In this document: positions 1 through 10,156 of the stretch, piece after piece
Layout: every line of letters begins with the position of its first letter
Position numbering within the stretch: the stretch's first letter is position 1
Assembly (NCBI RefSeq): GCF_004834005.1
Contig: NZ_STFF01000017.1
Span: forward strand, 17,181-81,180
Direction: 5' to 3'
DNA: 64,000 bases
DNA from: Niastella caeni
Lineage (GTDB): Bacteria; Bacteroidota; Bacteroidia; Chitinophagales; Chitinophagaceae
Notes under the pieces: generated by a model
Database searches by the model: none
What the model was told of the DNA's origin: nothing
Seen by the model: only the letters and a program-made list of their open reading frames with translations
Program-made: the position numbers and the translations under genes

Positions 1-1153
1 CTTCCTCCGTATTGTAATAATGCACAGACGCACGTATGATGCCATCGAGCCCTTTCCGGTTCATATAATACAACGTGGACTTGGCGATGCCGATATGTAC
101 ATTGATGTTTTTTGCTGCCAGTTTTGTTTTAACGGTAGCTGCCGGTACACCGGATACGGAAAAGGTGACAATGCCACAAAGTTCATCGCCCTGATCATGC
201 ACCGTAATACCATCCAATTCCCGAAGGCGTTGCCTGAACAAAAACGCTAAAGATTGTATCCGTTGCCATATCCGTTCTATGCCTATGTTCAACACATATT
301 CCACGGATTTCTGAAGGCCAAGGATCACAGCGAAATTCTTTTCATACCATTCAAAACGCTGCGCATCGTTCCGCACCACAAAATCCTGCTGGTTCACACT
401 GCTAACCGTGCGGCCGTCAAAGAATAACAGTTTTAGCTGATCAAGCATTTGCCTGCGTACATACAAAAAGCCTGAACCACGTGGGCCGCGCAAATATTTG
501 CGTCCTGTTACGGCCAGCATATCGCATCCTATGGCCTGTACATCTACCGGCATTTGTCCTACAGACTGACAGGCATCTAATAGATACACAATATTATGTT
601 TTCGGGCCACTTCCCCTATTGCAGCCACAGGCAATACATTACCTGCCGTTGAGGGAACATGTGTAACGGCGATCAACTTCGTTCGGACATTGATGGCAGC
701 CTCCAAATCGTTTACAGGGAAATTTCCTTCGGCATCATTGGGTATCATTTTAATGACAATACCATACAATTTTTGTGCGTTCAGCAGGCCCAGCACATTG
801 GAAACATATTCCATTTCCGAAACGATCACTTCGTCGCCCTGCTGAAAGTGAAGCCCGTTAAAAGCAATGTCCCAGGCGGCGCTGGCATTTTCTACCAGGG
901 CTATCTCATCAGGATGCGCATGAATAAGCTGTGCAATCAGGGTGTGCGTATGGTTTAGTTGGGCGCGGTATTTGGCTTCTGTTTCATAACCGCCAAACAA
1001 AGCTTCCTCCCGCAGGAAATCTACCATAGTATTCACTACGATATCAGGCGGCAGCGCAGCGCCCGCATTATTCAGATGAATGCGATTGGCTGTACCTGTG
1101 GTTTCCATCCTGAATGCCTGTATTTCAGCTTTATCAAAAGGTTTTATTTCCAT
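1..1153 (-). CDS. Class V aminotransferase / cysteine desulfurase-like PLP enzyme, 3' end outside the window
   Basis: I translated the minus strand from an ATG at 1153; the frame stays open for 384 codons to the left edge. The protein has the class V aminotransferase plan: an N-terminal HLNNAGAALPP segment, a cofactor-phosphate region (VENASAAWDIAF), a YLLDACQSVGQ segment supplying the PLP-ring Asp and a Gln, and the Schiff-base lysine in TGRKYLRGPRGSGFLYV. Members are cytosolic PLP enzymes that remove sulfur or amino groups from small substrates; cysteine desulfurases and EgtE-like C-S lyases belong here. I cannot tell which substrate applies. The last part of the C-terminal domain is missing because of the window edge. 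It diverges from the TonB receptor at 1377. Confidence 0.85.
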   Translation of the reverse strand, partial: MEIKPFDKAEIQAFRMETTGTANRIHLNNAGAALPPDIVVNTMVDFLREEALFGGYETEAKYRAQLNHTHTLIAQLIHAHPDEIALVENASAAWDIAFNGLHFQQGDEVIVSEMEYVSNVLGLLNAQKLYGIVIKMIPNDAEGNFPVNDLEAAINVRTKLIAVTHVPSTAGNVLPVAAIGEVARKHNIVYLLDACQSVGQMPVDVQAIGCDMLAVTGRKYLRGPRGSGFLYVRRQMLDQLKLLFFDGRTVSSVNQQDFVVRNDAQRFEWYEKNFAVILGLQKSVEYVLNIGIERIWQRIQSLAFLFRQRLRELDGITVHDQGDELCGIVTFSVSGVPAATVKTKLAAKNINVHIGIAKSTLYYMNRKGLDGIIRASVHYYNTEE

Positions 1154-1249
1154 ATAGTATGCAAAGCAACATAATTTGTTAAAGCCGGAACAGATGCAGA
1201 TTTATTAATTTTTACTATATCAGAAGGCGGGCAAATTATGATTAAACCC

Positions 1250-1267
1250 TTTCCAATTATTACTACC
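1250..1267 (+). repeat. 18-bp repeated motif, copy 1
   Basis: This 18-mer (TTTCCAATTATTACTACC) recurs exactly at 41834-41851 and with changes at its end at 41659-41677. Here it lies 110 bp before the TonB receptor start; the copy at 41834 lies about 128 bp before another signal-peptide start. A shared upstream regulatory element is possible, but this is inference. Confidence 0.5.
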
Positions 1268-1316
1268 CTTTTAGTAAAAAAGATTTGACTACTTGCACTT
1301 TATTGTGAATACAAAG

Positions 1317-1343
1317 CAAAGGCCCGATAACATCGGGTCTTTT
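1317..1343 (+). terminator. Terminator-like hairpin in the 5' leader of the TonB receptor
   Basis: An 11-bp stem (about 1317-1327 pairing with 1331-1341, one G-T pair, AAC loop) is followed by a short T run. No plus-strand gene precedes it, so it would act inside the leader of the gene starting at 1377, for example as an attenuator, or terminate stray transcription. Confidence 0.4.
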
Positions 1344-1376
1344 CTATTATCCCCTGCTTACATATTACAATTATTT

Positions 1377-3656
1377 ATGAGAAACCCATTTTTGTACTTC
1401 CTGCTTCTTATACCAGGCCATTTTTGCCACGGTCAAACCGATACCACTGCATTGGAGGAAGTAGTGGTGTCTGCCACAAAATTTTATACCCCTGCAAAGC
1501 ATGTTGCTCAAAAAGTTGTAGTGTTGAATAAAAATTATATCAGCAAGGTCAATGCGCAAAATACCGGCGACCTGCTGATAAGTACAGGTAATGTGTTTGT
1601 ACAAAAAAGCCAGCAAGGCGGAAGCAGCCCGGTAATCCGTGGGTTTGAGGCCAGCAGGGTGCTTTTGGTGGTTGATGGCATCAGAATGAACAATGCCATC
1701 TACCGCGCGGGACATCTGCAGAATATTATTACCGTTGACCAGAACATGCTTGAACGGATGGAAGTGATGTATGGCCCTTCATCCACCCAATATGGCAGCG
1801 ATGCACTCGGCGGAACAATACATATGATCAGCAAACCGGCCCGGTTGGCAAACAACGGCGAGCGGTTTACACCATCGGGCAATTCATTTTTCCGATATAG
1901 TAGCGCCAATGCAGAAAAGAGCGCTCACGCCGATATAAATCTTGGTTATGAAAAATTCGGCTTTTTAAGCGCTGTCACTTACAGTGATTTTGGGGATATG
2001 AAGATGGGCAATGCCTACCGGGATAAATATGCCGGCTTTGGAAGCACGCCTGCTTATGTTACGCAACTGAATAACTCCTTTGTTGACTCGGTTGTGCCCA
2101 ACAGCGATAGCCGCATCCAGAAATTTTCCGGCTACAGGCAGTGGGATATTATGAATAAATTACTGTTCCGGCAAAATGATAAACTGTCGCACGTGTTTAC
2201 GGCACAGTTTTCCAACAGCAGCAATATACCACGTTATGACCGGCTTCAGGATCTCCGCAACGGTACGCTTCGTTATGCAGCATGGTATTACGGGCCGCAG
2301 GAGCGTGAACAATACAGTTATACTTTCCAGGCGCAACAACTCAGCGGACTATTCAATGAGATCAGATCGGTGTTGAGTTTCCAAAACATTCAGGAAAGCC
2401 GGCAAACCCGCGATTTCCGGCGCTATGACCGTTTCGACAGCAGGCGCGAACATATTAAAGTGTGGGGATTTGTAGCAGATGCAAAAAAGATCTTTGGCAA
2501 TCATACATTCACTATTGGCGGTGACGCACAATGGAACGACCTGGAATCGGTGGCAGACCGTACTAACCTGCAAACAGGGGCTGTAACCAAACTGGATAGC
2601 CGCTATCCCAATGGCAGCAATAACATGAACTATTTTGGATTGTATGCCCAGCATAGTTTTCAGGTAAAAGGCGGTAAATGGATCCTGAATGATGGCCTCC
2701 GCCTGCAAACGGTGAAACTGCATTCAACCATAGCCGATAATTCATTCTTTAATCTGCCCGTAACTGATATGAAACAGGATCCCTTTGCTGTAACAGGGAA
2801 CCTGGGTGTGGTATACCTGCCATCGAAAGCCACCCGGATGCATGTAAATGTGTCATCAGGTTTCAGGGCGCCGAATATCGATGACCTGGCAAGGGTTTTT
2901 GAATCGGCCAGCGCGCTTCAGCGCGTAGTGGTTCCCAATGCCGCTATAAAACCCGAATATACATACAGTGGAGAGGCAGGTGTAAATCATACCATAGCCG
3001 GAAAAATAACACTGGAAGCATCAGCCTGGTATACGTTGTTCAGAAATGCTATAACGCTGGCCCCCTATCAATTGAATGGGCAGGATTCTATTTTATACAA
3101 TGGCGCACTATGCCAGGTGATAGCCAATCAAAACAGCAATAAGGCCTGGGTATATGGTGGCAGCGTTGCTGTTACAGCAAATATCACGGCGCAATTATCC
3201 CTTTACAGCACGATCAATTATACGAAAGGAAGGTTTAGGATCAGCGACACCAAAAGATCATCAGCCGTTTATCAGCGACAGCCAAATGGGACTTATGCAA
3301 TGGTTCAGGCCTATGTAAAAGAAAAACCGCTCGACCATATTCCTCCTTTATTCGGTAAAACAAGCCTTCAATATAAGAGCCGGCTGGTAGATGCAGAATT
3401 TTTCGTGCACTACAACGGTTGGAAAAAGTTGGATGAATACAATGCCGACGGAGAAGACAATGCGCAGTATGCAACTGTAGAAGGTACGCCTTCGTGGTTC
3501 ACTTTAAATTGTAGAACAGCCGTACGAATAAATGATCAGGTAATATTGCAGGGGGCTGTTGAAAATATATTAGACCGGAACTACAGGTATTTTGCTTCCG
3601 GCTTTTCAGCGCCGGGACGAAATTTTGTAATAACTGTAAGGACCTCATTTAAATAA
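1377..3656 (+). CDS. TonB-dependent outer-membrane receptor, haem/haemoglobin-receptor-like
   Basis: This is a 759-residue outer-membrane receptor. I start it at ATG 1377 because a typical signal peptide follows (MRNPFLYFLLLIPGHFCHGQ); the frame is open further upstream without one. A TonB-box-like stretch (EEVVVSATK) leads into the plug, whose RGFEASRVLLVVDGIR motif lies near residues 82-105, then a 22-strand-type barrel. A FRAP box (GFRAPNIDD, about residue 495) followed by an N/P-rich stretch resembles the FRAP/NPNL signature of haem receptors. There is no N-terminal carboxypeptidase-like or STN domain, so it is not SusC type. Substrate is inferred only; haem, a siderophore or a metal chelate are possible. 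It converges on the SusD gene over a strong terminator. Confidence 0.85.
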   Translation: MRNPFLYFLLLIPGHFCHGQTDTTALEEVVVSATKFYTPAKHVAQKVVVLNKNYISKVNAQNTGDLLISTGNVFVQKSQQGGSSPVIRGFEASRVLLVVDGIRMNNAIYRAGHLQNIITVDQNMLERMEVMYGPSSTQYGSDALGGTIHMISKPARLANNGERFTPSGNSFFRYSSANAEKSAHADINLGYEKFGFLSAVTYSDFGDMKMGNAYRDKYAGFGSTPAYVTQLNNSFVDSVVPNSDSRIQKFSGYRQWDIMNKLLFRQNDKLSHVFTAQFSNSSNIPRYDRLQDLRNGTLRYAAWYYGPQEREQYSYTFQAQQLSGLFNEIRSVLSFQNIQESRQTRDFRRYDRFDSRREHIKVWGFVADAKKIFGNHTFTIGGDAQWNDLESVADRTNLQTGAVTKLDSRYPNGSNNMNYFGLYAQHSFQVKGGKWILNDGLRLQTVKLHSTIADNSFFNLPVTDMKQDPFAVTGNLGVVYLPSKATRMHVNVSSGFRAPNIDDLARVFESASALQRVVVPNAAIKPEYTYSGEAGVNHTIAGKITLEASAWYTLFRNAITLAPYQLNGQDSILYNGALCQVIANQNSNKAWVYGGSVAVTANITAQLSLYSTINYTKGRFRISDTKRSSAVYQRQPNGTYAMVQAYVKEKPLDHIPPLFGKTSLQYKSRLVDAEFFVHYNGWKKLDEYNADGEDNAQYATVEGTPSWFTLNCRTAVRINDQVILQGAVENILDRNYRYFASGFSAPGRNFVITVRTSFK

Positions 3657-3721
3657 CCCTAATCATACCACGATTTACAATAACAATATTGATAGCAACA
3701 TGTATGGCTATACATGCTAAC

Positions 3722-3757
3722 AACAAAGCCTTCCCGATGTTTCGGGAAGGCTTTGTT
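3722..3757. terminator. Bidirectional intrinsic terminator
   Basis: A perfect 16-bp inverted repeat (3722-3737 with 3742-3757, 4-nt loop) is A-rich on the left and T-rich on the right. It sits between the convergent TonB receptor and SusD genes and can stop transcription from both sides. Confidence 0.85.
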
Positions 3758-3773
3758 CATATAGTGAACTTAA

Positions 3774-5495
3774 CTATTGGTATCCCTGATTTTGTTTCAG
3801 TTCTGCACCTGTATTCTGTGTTATTTCGTTGGAAGGTATGGGCCACAAATTATGATACGATTCAATAGACAACCCAGATTTGGGATTGTATCTTTTATCG
3901 CGATCGTATAACAGCCCCAGGCGGGTAAGTGTAACCGCTCTGAACTCTTCCATATACAGCTCTCTCAAACGCTCGTCCAGAATATAATCCATATTCATTT
4001 CCGCGGCTGTAGCCAGTGTTGCGTTAGCCCTGCTTCTTAACACGTTTATATCATCCGCTGCTTTCTGTGTTTGGGATTTTCCCAAATACGCCTCCGCTCT
4101 TAGTAAGTACGTTTCTGCTACCCGGGCCACATATTTTTGCATAAACAGCCTTGTAGCGCCATTGAGCAGGAATCCGCCGAACGGATTCGTCATGTTGGTT
4201 TGCACGGCCGGACCTGCTACCGCAACAAAGTCGCCCGCCGAAGGCGATGTCTTTCTGATCACGGGGTAGAAACTACGGATGGTATCCCTGAAATCTGCTG
4301 GTAATGTTTTAGCCTTATAACCATCTTTTACGTACCACTTGCCATAATCGGGCGATGTGGAAGCAACACCCGAAATACGGATGTCTCTTACAATATTGTA
4401 AGATGAATTACGAATATCGCCCGGGGTCCATATTTCATATAAGAAATGGGACGTTGGCCGTATCCATCCAATGCCATTGGAAGATATACTATCTACAAAA
4501 TTTCCGTTAAATAAAACATTTCGCTTGGTATTGGTCCCTGTTTCCGTAAATCTTAAACCACCCAAACTTGGCACCACAGCCCATGCTGTTTGATCGCCCA
4601 CAGCAGCCGGGTTATTCAGGGCAGTTTGAATTACGAGGAGCCCTTCCCTATTGCCCGTACTGTAATTTTGATTGTTGTACTCAAACAGATCACGGTATAC
4701 ATCTCCCGGCGTAGTGGCCCTTCTTCCAAACCGGCTTTTCATCAAAGACACGCCGGAATAATTGATCACACTGGTGGCACTGGCAATTGCGCCATCATAA
4801 TCTTTTAAAGAAATAAGCACTTCGGTCAATATGTGTTGCGCGATTTGTTTATTTACTGCACCATCGCTTACCTCATTGATGTTTTTTAATAATCCTATTG
4901 CCTGCTCCAGGTCCTTCCTGCATTGCTGATATACCTCATCCCTGGTAGCCCGTACATAATCAAACCTGGGCTCTGTCAGTTCATTCAGCTCAATAGGTAC
5001 GCCACCATATAGGTTGGCCAGGGTATTATATGCCCAGGCCCTGAAAAACAATGCCTGTCCAAGGAAACTATTCTTGTCCGCATCAGATAGTTGAGCGGCG
5101 TTGGGCACTCTGGCAATAACCAGGTTGGCATTGGTGATGATCTTATAATACACCGTCCAGATATTTGTAGGAATAAAATAACTGGGCACCATGGTAGCCT
5201 TATAGGCATTCAATTTTGCAGCGGGATCGTAGTCCGTTGCATTGTAGGCAAAATCAGTGGCATAATACAATCCAAAATACACATCGAGGTTGCTGGTAAC
5301 GTTCATATTTCCCATATAAACATTCCTTACGCCGTTGTATACCACATTAATAGCCTGCTGAAATTGTGCTGCAGTTTGCAGCGAGTTATCAGGCGTGTAT
5401 ATCGAGAGTGGATCTTCGTCCAGAAAGCTCTTGCTGCATGAGAACAAAATAGTTCCCATCATAAGAATATATATCCGAAATAATATTTTTTTCAT
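3774..5495 (-). CDS. SusD/RagB-family nutrient-binding outer-membrane lipoprotein
   Basis: The 573-residue protein begins with a lipoprotein signal ending in a lipobox (ILFSC, Cys20), then SKSFLDEDPLS, the usual SusD N-terminus. The family fold (SusD-like N-terminal region, TPR-type helices, C-terminal SusD/RagB domain) fits the sequence: FFRAWAYNTLANLYGGVP near residue 150 and the C-terminal LRAEAYLGK and ERLRELYMEE helices. SusD proteins cap the SusC barrel at the cell surface and capture glycans or peptides. It lies 25 bp downstream of the susC-like gene on the same strand, so both are probably cotranscribed. Ligand unknown: no glycosidase or peptidase gene adjoins the pair. Confidence 0.95.
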   Translation of the reverse strand: MKKILFRIYILMMGTILFSCSKSFLDEDPLSIYTPDNSLQTAAQFQQAINVVYNGVRNVYMGNMNVTSNLDVYFGLYYATDFAYNATDYDPAAKLNAYKATMVPSYFIPTNIWTVYYKIITNANLVIARVPNAAQLSDADKNSFLGQALFFRAWAYNTLANLYGGVPIELNELTEPRFDYVRATRDEVYQQCRKDLEQAIGLLKNINEVSDGAVNKQIAQHILTEVLISLKDYDGAIASATSVINYSGVSLMKSRFGRRATTPGDVYRDLFEYNNQNYSTGNREGLLVIQTALNNPAAVGDQTAWAVVPSLGGLRFTETGTNTKRNVLFNGNFVDSISSNGIGWIRPTSHFLYEIWTPGDIRNSSYNIVRDIRISGVASTSPDYGKWYVKDGYKAKTLPADFRDTIRSFYPVIRKTSPSAGDFVAVAGPAVQTNMTNPFGGFLLNGATRLFMQKYVARVAETYLLRAEAYLGKSQTQKAADDINVLRSRANATLATAAEMNMDYILDERLRELYMEEFRAVTLTRLGLLYDRDKRYNPKSGLSIESYHNLWPIPSNEITQNTGAELKQNQGYQ

Positions 5496-5520
5496 GTCTT
5501 ACAGTTTAATTGTATAACCC

Positions 5521-8500
5521 TTAAAATGATACGTTTACTCCCAACGAATAGTTCTTCATTACCGGGTATCCATTTTGGTCTAATCCCAACCCGCCCGGCA
5601 TTCTTTGTCCCGTCGTTGACCTTTGACTGGAAGGTGGGTTTGCTTCCGGGTCCCAACCATCCCAATCGGTAATGGTCAGCAGGTTTTGCGCATTCACATA
5701 AACACTTAATGCCTTTACTCCTTTTAACCGCCTCAGCATACCATCTGGCAAACTATAAGTAAGCGTCACATCCTGCAGACGAACAAAACTTCTTGACATA
5801 TAAGGCCAGAAATTCTCGCCCAGCGTAGCCACATAGGCAGCTATGCTTCTGTACTTTGCGCCGGGGTTATTGGGTGTCCAGTAGTCGAAAGGAAAGACAT
5901 TGTTATTTCTGATATTATCAGGGTTTTGCAACATGATCCCAGGCTTACCCAGGTATCCGTTCTTCCCGCCCTGAATAGAATTGATAAAGAATTTTAATTG
6001 AAAGTTCTTATAGGTAAAACTATTTGAAATACCTACACTGTACGAGGGGTCCAGCTTTCCTATGATTTGCTTGTCGTCGGGTGTAATCACGCCGTCCTTG
6101 TTGCCAACATCTTCGATCTTGTATTGTCCCGCCTTAAAGCCCTGTGCTGCCAACGTTGAAGGAACAGTCTCGCCCAATTGATACATGCCGGTGATCTTAT
6201 AATCATACACTACGCCATAGGGCTGACCAATAAAGAAACTCAGAATAGGGTCATTTGCAGTGATCAGGTCTTTACCTGTTCCGTCAATATCCAGGATCTT
6301 ATTCCTGTTCCGGAAGAAATTAACCGTTACATCCCATTTGAAATTTTTTGTAGAAACCGGAACACCTGTGATATTTAACTCCTGGCCTCTGTTTTGAATT
6401 TTACCGATGTTGATCAGGTAGGTGCCAAATCCGGTTACAGCAGGTGTGGCCCTCGCGTTCAGCAGGTTCTTTGATTGAGAGAAATAGATATCCAACGATC
6501 CGGAAAGCCGGTTATTTAACAATGAAAAGTCTAAACCGGTATTGGTCGAGTTGGTGGTTTCCCATTTTAAATTCGGATTGGGCAACTGCGAAAGGAATGA
6601 TCCCAACTGCGCACCTCCCGAGGTACCATATAAATAGCCATTCCCCAAACCAACACTGATTTGAGACAGGGTTTGATACCTGCCTACAGTTCTGTTACCT
6701 GTAGACCCGTAGGATACCCGCAGTTTAAGATCATTTATCCATGAATAGGATTGCATAAAATTTTCTCTGCTCACCCGCCATGCAAAAGCAAGAGAAGGGA
6801 ATGTGGCGGTCTTGTTTTTGCTCGAAAAACCAGAGAAGCCATCCCTTCTTACCGTACCGGTGAGAATGTATTTTCCATCATATGAGTAGGAAGCCCGCGC
6901 CATTTGATAAAGCGCCTGTTCCTTCCAGGGCAGTATGTTACCATCATTAGATACAGTAAGCCGCGAGGCATCGCCAACATCCAGCCTGTCGTAAGATAAC
7001 GCCCCATTGAGGATGCCTGCCGCTGTAGTGCTGGCGCCGTCATGTTTGTTTATTTCAGCGCCATATAGCAGGGTAACATCCACTCCATGTAAGCCAAATT
7101 CTTTTTTATAAGTCAGGATATTATCGATAGTGAGAAAATAATCTGCCTCATATCGTTTATAGGCCGTTGCTTCCACATTCGGAGCACTGTAATTAAACCT
7201 GTTATAGGTTATATAATTGTTCCCGAAATTCACCCGATAGTTTAATCCTTTCACATAAGGGATGTCTACGCTGGCGTACACATTACCTATGAAGTTGAGG
7301 TTCCTATCCTTGTCTCTCGATCTTTTCAGCAGCTCTATAGCCGTTGGCGTGGTGGTGTTTGCATAAAATTGCAGCATCTGGCCCGTTGTGGGATCAAAAG
7401 GCAGGGTAAAAGGCTTTAAGTACGTGATATCGGTAAACGTTGGAGATACGCCGCTATAATCGTTAATGGATAATCCTGTTTGCGCACCGATCGTCATCCA
7501 GTCAAATACTTTTGTATCAAGGTTCAACCGTAAGCTGTGCCTGCTGTAATTATCATTTAATATCAGGTTCCTTTGATCAAAGAAACCGTAGCCAAAATAA
7601 AATTTGGTCTTCTTTGATCTGCCACTGATGCCAATGGAATGATTCTGGATCCGGGGGCTTGGGTTGGTAAGCAGGCTCCACCAGTCTGCCGTATAGCCGT
7701 TTTTATAATTGCTGGCCTCAACTGCAGCCAGTTTAGTGCTGGGGTCCCAGTTAGGGTTCATTTTGGTGGGGTCGCCGGGGTCCCTGCTTTCAGACAGATA
7801 CCAATCTCCCAATTTTTGTATATACTGATCGCCCGTCATGGGCTTCATTTCTTTTTTTGTCATTTCCTGAATGGAATAAGATCCGGAATAATCAACTGTT
7901 GTCTTGTCCATTCCGCTGGCGCCGCTTTTTGTAGTAATGAGCACAACACCGTTCGACGCCTGCGAACCATATACGGCAGCGGCGCTTGCATCTTTTAACA
8001 GGTCTATGCTTAAAATGTCTGCGGGGTTAATAGAAGTCATCGATCCCCTGTATATTAAACCGTCCAGTACGATCAGTGGAGCAGTAGTTCCGGAAATAGA
8101 GTTTCGGCCACGGACCATCAGCGTAGGGTCAGTGCCCGCCTGTGTGGTTTGCCCCACGGTAAGTCCCGGAACAGTTCCTCTTAAAGCCGACATCACATTC
8201 GAGTTGGGCGATTGCTTTTGCACCTGTAAGTTGGCCTTCACTACCGCGCCAGTAACGTCCTGGCGTTTTCTTGTACCGTAACCTATTACTACCACGTCAC
8301 TTAAAACAGCGTCGCTAAGCTTTAAGGTCACAGCAACCTGGGCAGCATTACCAATAGTAATTTCAACCGGTTCATAATTTATTGCGGAGATCTCGAGCAT
8401 ATCGCCCTCCTTTGCCTCAATGGCAAAATTGCCGTCGTTGTCGGAGCTTGTACCCCTGGTTGTATTTTTAACTTTAATGGAAGCCCCGGCAATTGGTATT

Positions 8501-8925
8501 CCGGCTTCGGTACGAACTGTACCGGTAATTCGTTTATACTTCGCGCTGGCGACAAATGTTTGATTGGAAAGAGAGACGACAACCTTGTAAGCAGGTATCA
8601 GTTTCCAGTTGTAATTGGTTCCATTAAACAACGCAGAAAGCGTTTGGTTGATCCCCGCATTTTCAATGTCAATGGAGAATCGTTGATTGGCCGGCAGGTC
8701 ATCGCTGCTATAAAAAAACCGGTATTTGGTCTGACCTTCAATCTTCCTGAAGATCTCCTGAATACTTCCATTGACAACTTTTAGATTAATAGCCTCTTGC
8801 GCATGGTTTTTAGCAGATACCTGTAAGGCGATAAAAACAAATACCGTAGATAATCTCATAAGCAGTTTAATTTTCCGTAAGCATAAAAAGGCCCTTACAG
8901 AAAAAAAGCAATCGCTAATTTTCAT
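5521..8925 (-). CDS. SusC/RagA-type TonB-linked outer-membrane transporter with STN signalling domain
   Basis: This 1134-residue transporter has, in order: a signal peptide; an STN domain (about 48-118, VNGSIQEIFRKIEGQTKYRF); a carboxypeptidase-D regulatory-like domain (about 132-205, ITGTVRTEAGIPIAGASIKV); a plug starting at VVVIGYGTRKRQDVTGAV; the SusC signature with LDGLIYRG and LLKDASAAAVYG; then the barrel to the C-terminal NVSF. SusC barrels import oligosaccharides or peptides captured by SusD, using TonB energy. The STN domain is the part that signals to FecR-type anti-sigma factors, which agrees with fecR and the ECF sigma gene just upstream on the same strand. Confidence 0.96.
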   Translation of the reverse strand: MKISDCFFSVRAFLCLRKIKLLMRLSTVFVFIALQVSAKNHAQEAINLKVVNGSIQEIFRKIEGQTKYRFFYSSDDLPANQRFSIDIENAGINQTLSALFNGTNYNWKLIPAYKVVVSLSNQTFVASAKYKRITGTVRTEAGIPIAGASIKVKNTTRGTSSDNDGNFAIEAKEGDMLEISAINYEPVEITIGNAAQVAVTLKLSDAVLSDVVVIGYGTRKRQDVTGAVVKANLQVQKQSPNSNVMSALRGTVPGLTVGQTTQAGTDPTLMVRGRNSISGTTAPLIVLDGLIYRGSMTSINPADILSIDLLKDASAAAVYGSQASNGVVLITTKSGASGMDKTTVDYSGSYSIQEMTKKEMKPMTGDQYIQKLGDWYLSESRDPGDPTKMNPNWDPSTKLAAVEASNYKNGYTADWWSLLTNPSPRIQNHSIGISGRSKKTKFYFGYGFFDQRNLILNDNYSRHSLRLNLDTKVFDWMTIGAQTGLSINDYSGVSPTFTDITYLKPFTLPFDPTTGQMLQFYANTTTPTAIELLKRSRDKDRNLNFIGNVYASVDIPYVKGLNYRVNFGNNYITYNRFNYSAPNVEATAYKRYEADYFLTIDNILTYKKEFGLHGVDVTLLYGAEINKHDGASTTAAGILNGALSYDRLDVGDASRLTVSNDGNILPWKEQALYQMARASYSYDGKYILTGTVRRDGFSGFSSKNKTATFPSLAFAWRVSRENFMQSYSWINDLKLRVSYGSTGNRTVGRYQTLSQISVGLGNGYLYGTSGGAQLGSFLSQLPNPNLKWETTNSTNTGLDFSLLNNRLSGSLDIYFSQSKNLLNARATPAVTGFGTYLINIGKIQNRGQELNITGVPVSTKNFKWDVTVNFFRNRNKILDIDGTGKDLITANDPILSFFIGQPYGVVYDYKITGMYQLGETVPSTLAAQGFKAGQYKIEDVGNKDGVITPDDKQIIGKLDPSYSVGISNSFTYKNFQLKFFINSIQGGKNGYLGKPGIMLQNPDNIRNNNVFPFDYWTPNNPGAKYRSIAAYVATLGENFWPYMSRSFVRLQDVTLTYSLPDGMLRRLKGVKALSVYVNAQNLLTITDWDGWDPEANPPSSQRSTTGQRMPGGLGLDQNGYPVMKNYSLGVNVSF

Positions 8926-8967
8926 AAATTTGTTTGGTTTTTAGAACTAAGATTTCGTTTAAATCTG

Positions 8968-8997
8968 AAGTGGGGAATATGGCGATATTCTCCACTT
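8968..8997. terminator. Hairpin between fecR-like and susC-like genes
   Basis: A 13-bp stem (8968-8980 with 8985-8997, one G-T pair) with a GGCG loop is followed by seven T on the plus strand. The genes here run on the minus strand, where the hairpin is instead preceded by the A run, so its role may be to attenuate or separate susC expression rather than to end a plus-strand transcript. Confidence 0.5.
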
Positions 8998-9040
8998 TTT
9001 TTACAGCATGTAAAGCTTGTTAAATCATTGTCGCCGGGTT

Positions 9041-10099
9041 TTAATAAATGGTAATTTGTTTGTTGCTAATGGTATAATGGAATGGTTTGATCATTTGTAA
9101 TATTTTTAAAATATCCCCTGCATTATCTTCATCATAAACACCCGTGTACTTATACCCGCTTATCACCTTATTTTTAAACTCGATCTTTACATCAAACTGT
9201 CGTTCCAGGTCCAATGCTATTTCCGAAAATGGTTTATCAAAAAAAGCCATCTTGTCATTCAGCCACGAAGTTTCAACTATAACACTATCCTGGACCTTTA
9301 TACTTGTTAGCTCCACTTTTTTATCGCCGCCGGAAGGCATTTTATCCTTATCGTCATCCGCATTTTTCTTTACAATAATTTTTTCAGACGGTTTCAAAAG
9401 AACTTTATGTTGTGCATTGGCACGCAACGTCAATTCAATGCTCCCCGTCAGTAACGCGGCCTCCATCTTTTGTTCATTTGAATAGTTACGCACATTGAAC
9501 CTGGTACCCAACACTTTAATATCCGCCTCATCGGTGTGAACAATAAAAGGAATGGCTTCATTATGTGTTACTTCAAAGTAAGCTTCCCCTGTCAGGAACA
9601 CCTCTCTTGTTGTTTTGCCAAATCCTTCTGCATAACTAACCCTGCTCTTCGCGTTAAGCCTCACAATAGAACCATCGGGTAAGGTCATGGTAGACCTTGC
9701 TTCTCTTTGGGTGCCTGTTGCAACAGTAGTAAGTTTATTATCTTGTACCGGTTCATTCTTCTTTACCAATAGCCACGTTACCCCCAGAACTAAAATGGCA
9801 GATGCGGCAACCAGCGTTCTGACCAGGACCCGTTTAACAGAAAAATCGCCCTTGTATATTTTATTCTGCTCCCCCATTTTATCGGACTTCATCATTTTCG
9901 CACGATGCGCTAAATACGCGGTCTCAATATCAACATCCGACACTTCGGATGAATACGCTATAATTTGATCATAAAATATTTGCAACTCCGGGTGGACCTG
10001 AAGAATAGATTCCAGCTCTTCCAGTTCTGATGCCTGAAATTCCCCGGCAAGTTTGCGGCCGAGTAAATCATAAAACCTATTTTCTACAGATGGATGCAT
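9041..10099 (-). CDS. FecR-family anti-sigma factor
   Basis: The 352-residue protein has a cytosolic N-terminal anti-sigma part, a single membrane helix near residues 90-110 (VRTLVAASAILVLGVTWLLV), a periplasmic FecR domain (TMTLPDGSIVRLNAKSRV, then LTGEAYFEV and FIVHTDEADIKVLGTRFNV) and the C-terminal DUF4974 region (FSEIALDLERQFDVKIEF). In Bacteroidota such proteins hold an ECF sigma factor and release it when the STN domain of the partner SusC reports substrate. It lies 57 bp downstream of the sigma gene and upstream of susC on the same strand, so the pairing is well supported. Confidence 0.95.
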   Translation of the reverse strand: MHPSVENRFYDLLGRKLAGEFQASELEELESILQVHPELQIFYDQIIAYSSEVSDVDIETAYLAHRAKMMKSDKMGEQNKIYKGDFSVKRVLVRTLVAASAILVLGVTWLLVKKNEPVQDNKLTTVATGTQREARSTMTLPDGSIVRLNAKSRVSYAEGFGKTTREVFLTGEAYFEVTHNEAIPFIVHTDEADIKVLGTRFNVRNYSNEQKMEAALLTGSIELTLRANAQHKVLLKPSEKIIVKKNADDDKDKMPSGGDKKVELTSIKVQDSVIVETSWLNDKMAFFDKPFSEIALDLERQFDVKIEFKNKVISGYKYTGVYDEDNAGDILKILQMIKPFHYTISNKQITIY

Positions 10100-10156
10100 A
10101 CAATTGTATATTTGAATAGACGAATGGAAAGGAGCTTGCCGTGAATGATGGAAAAA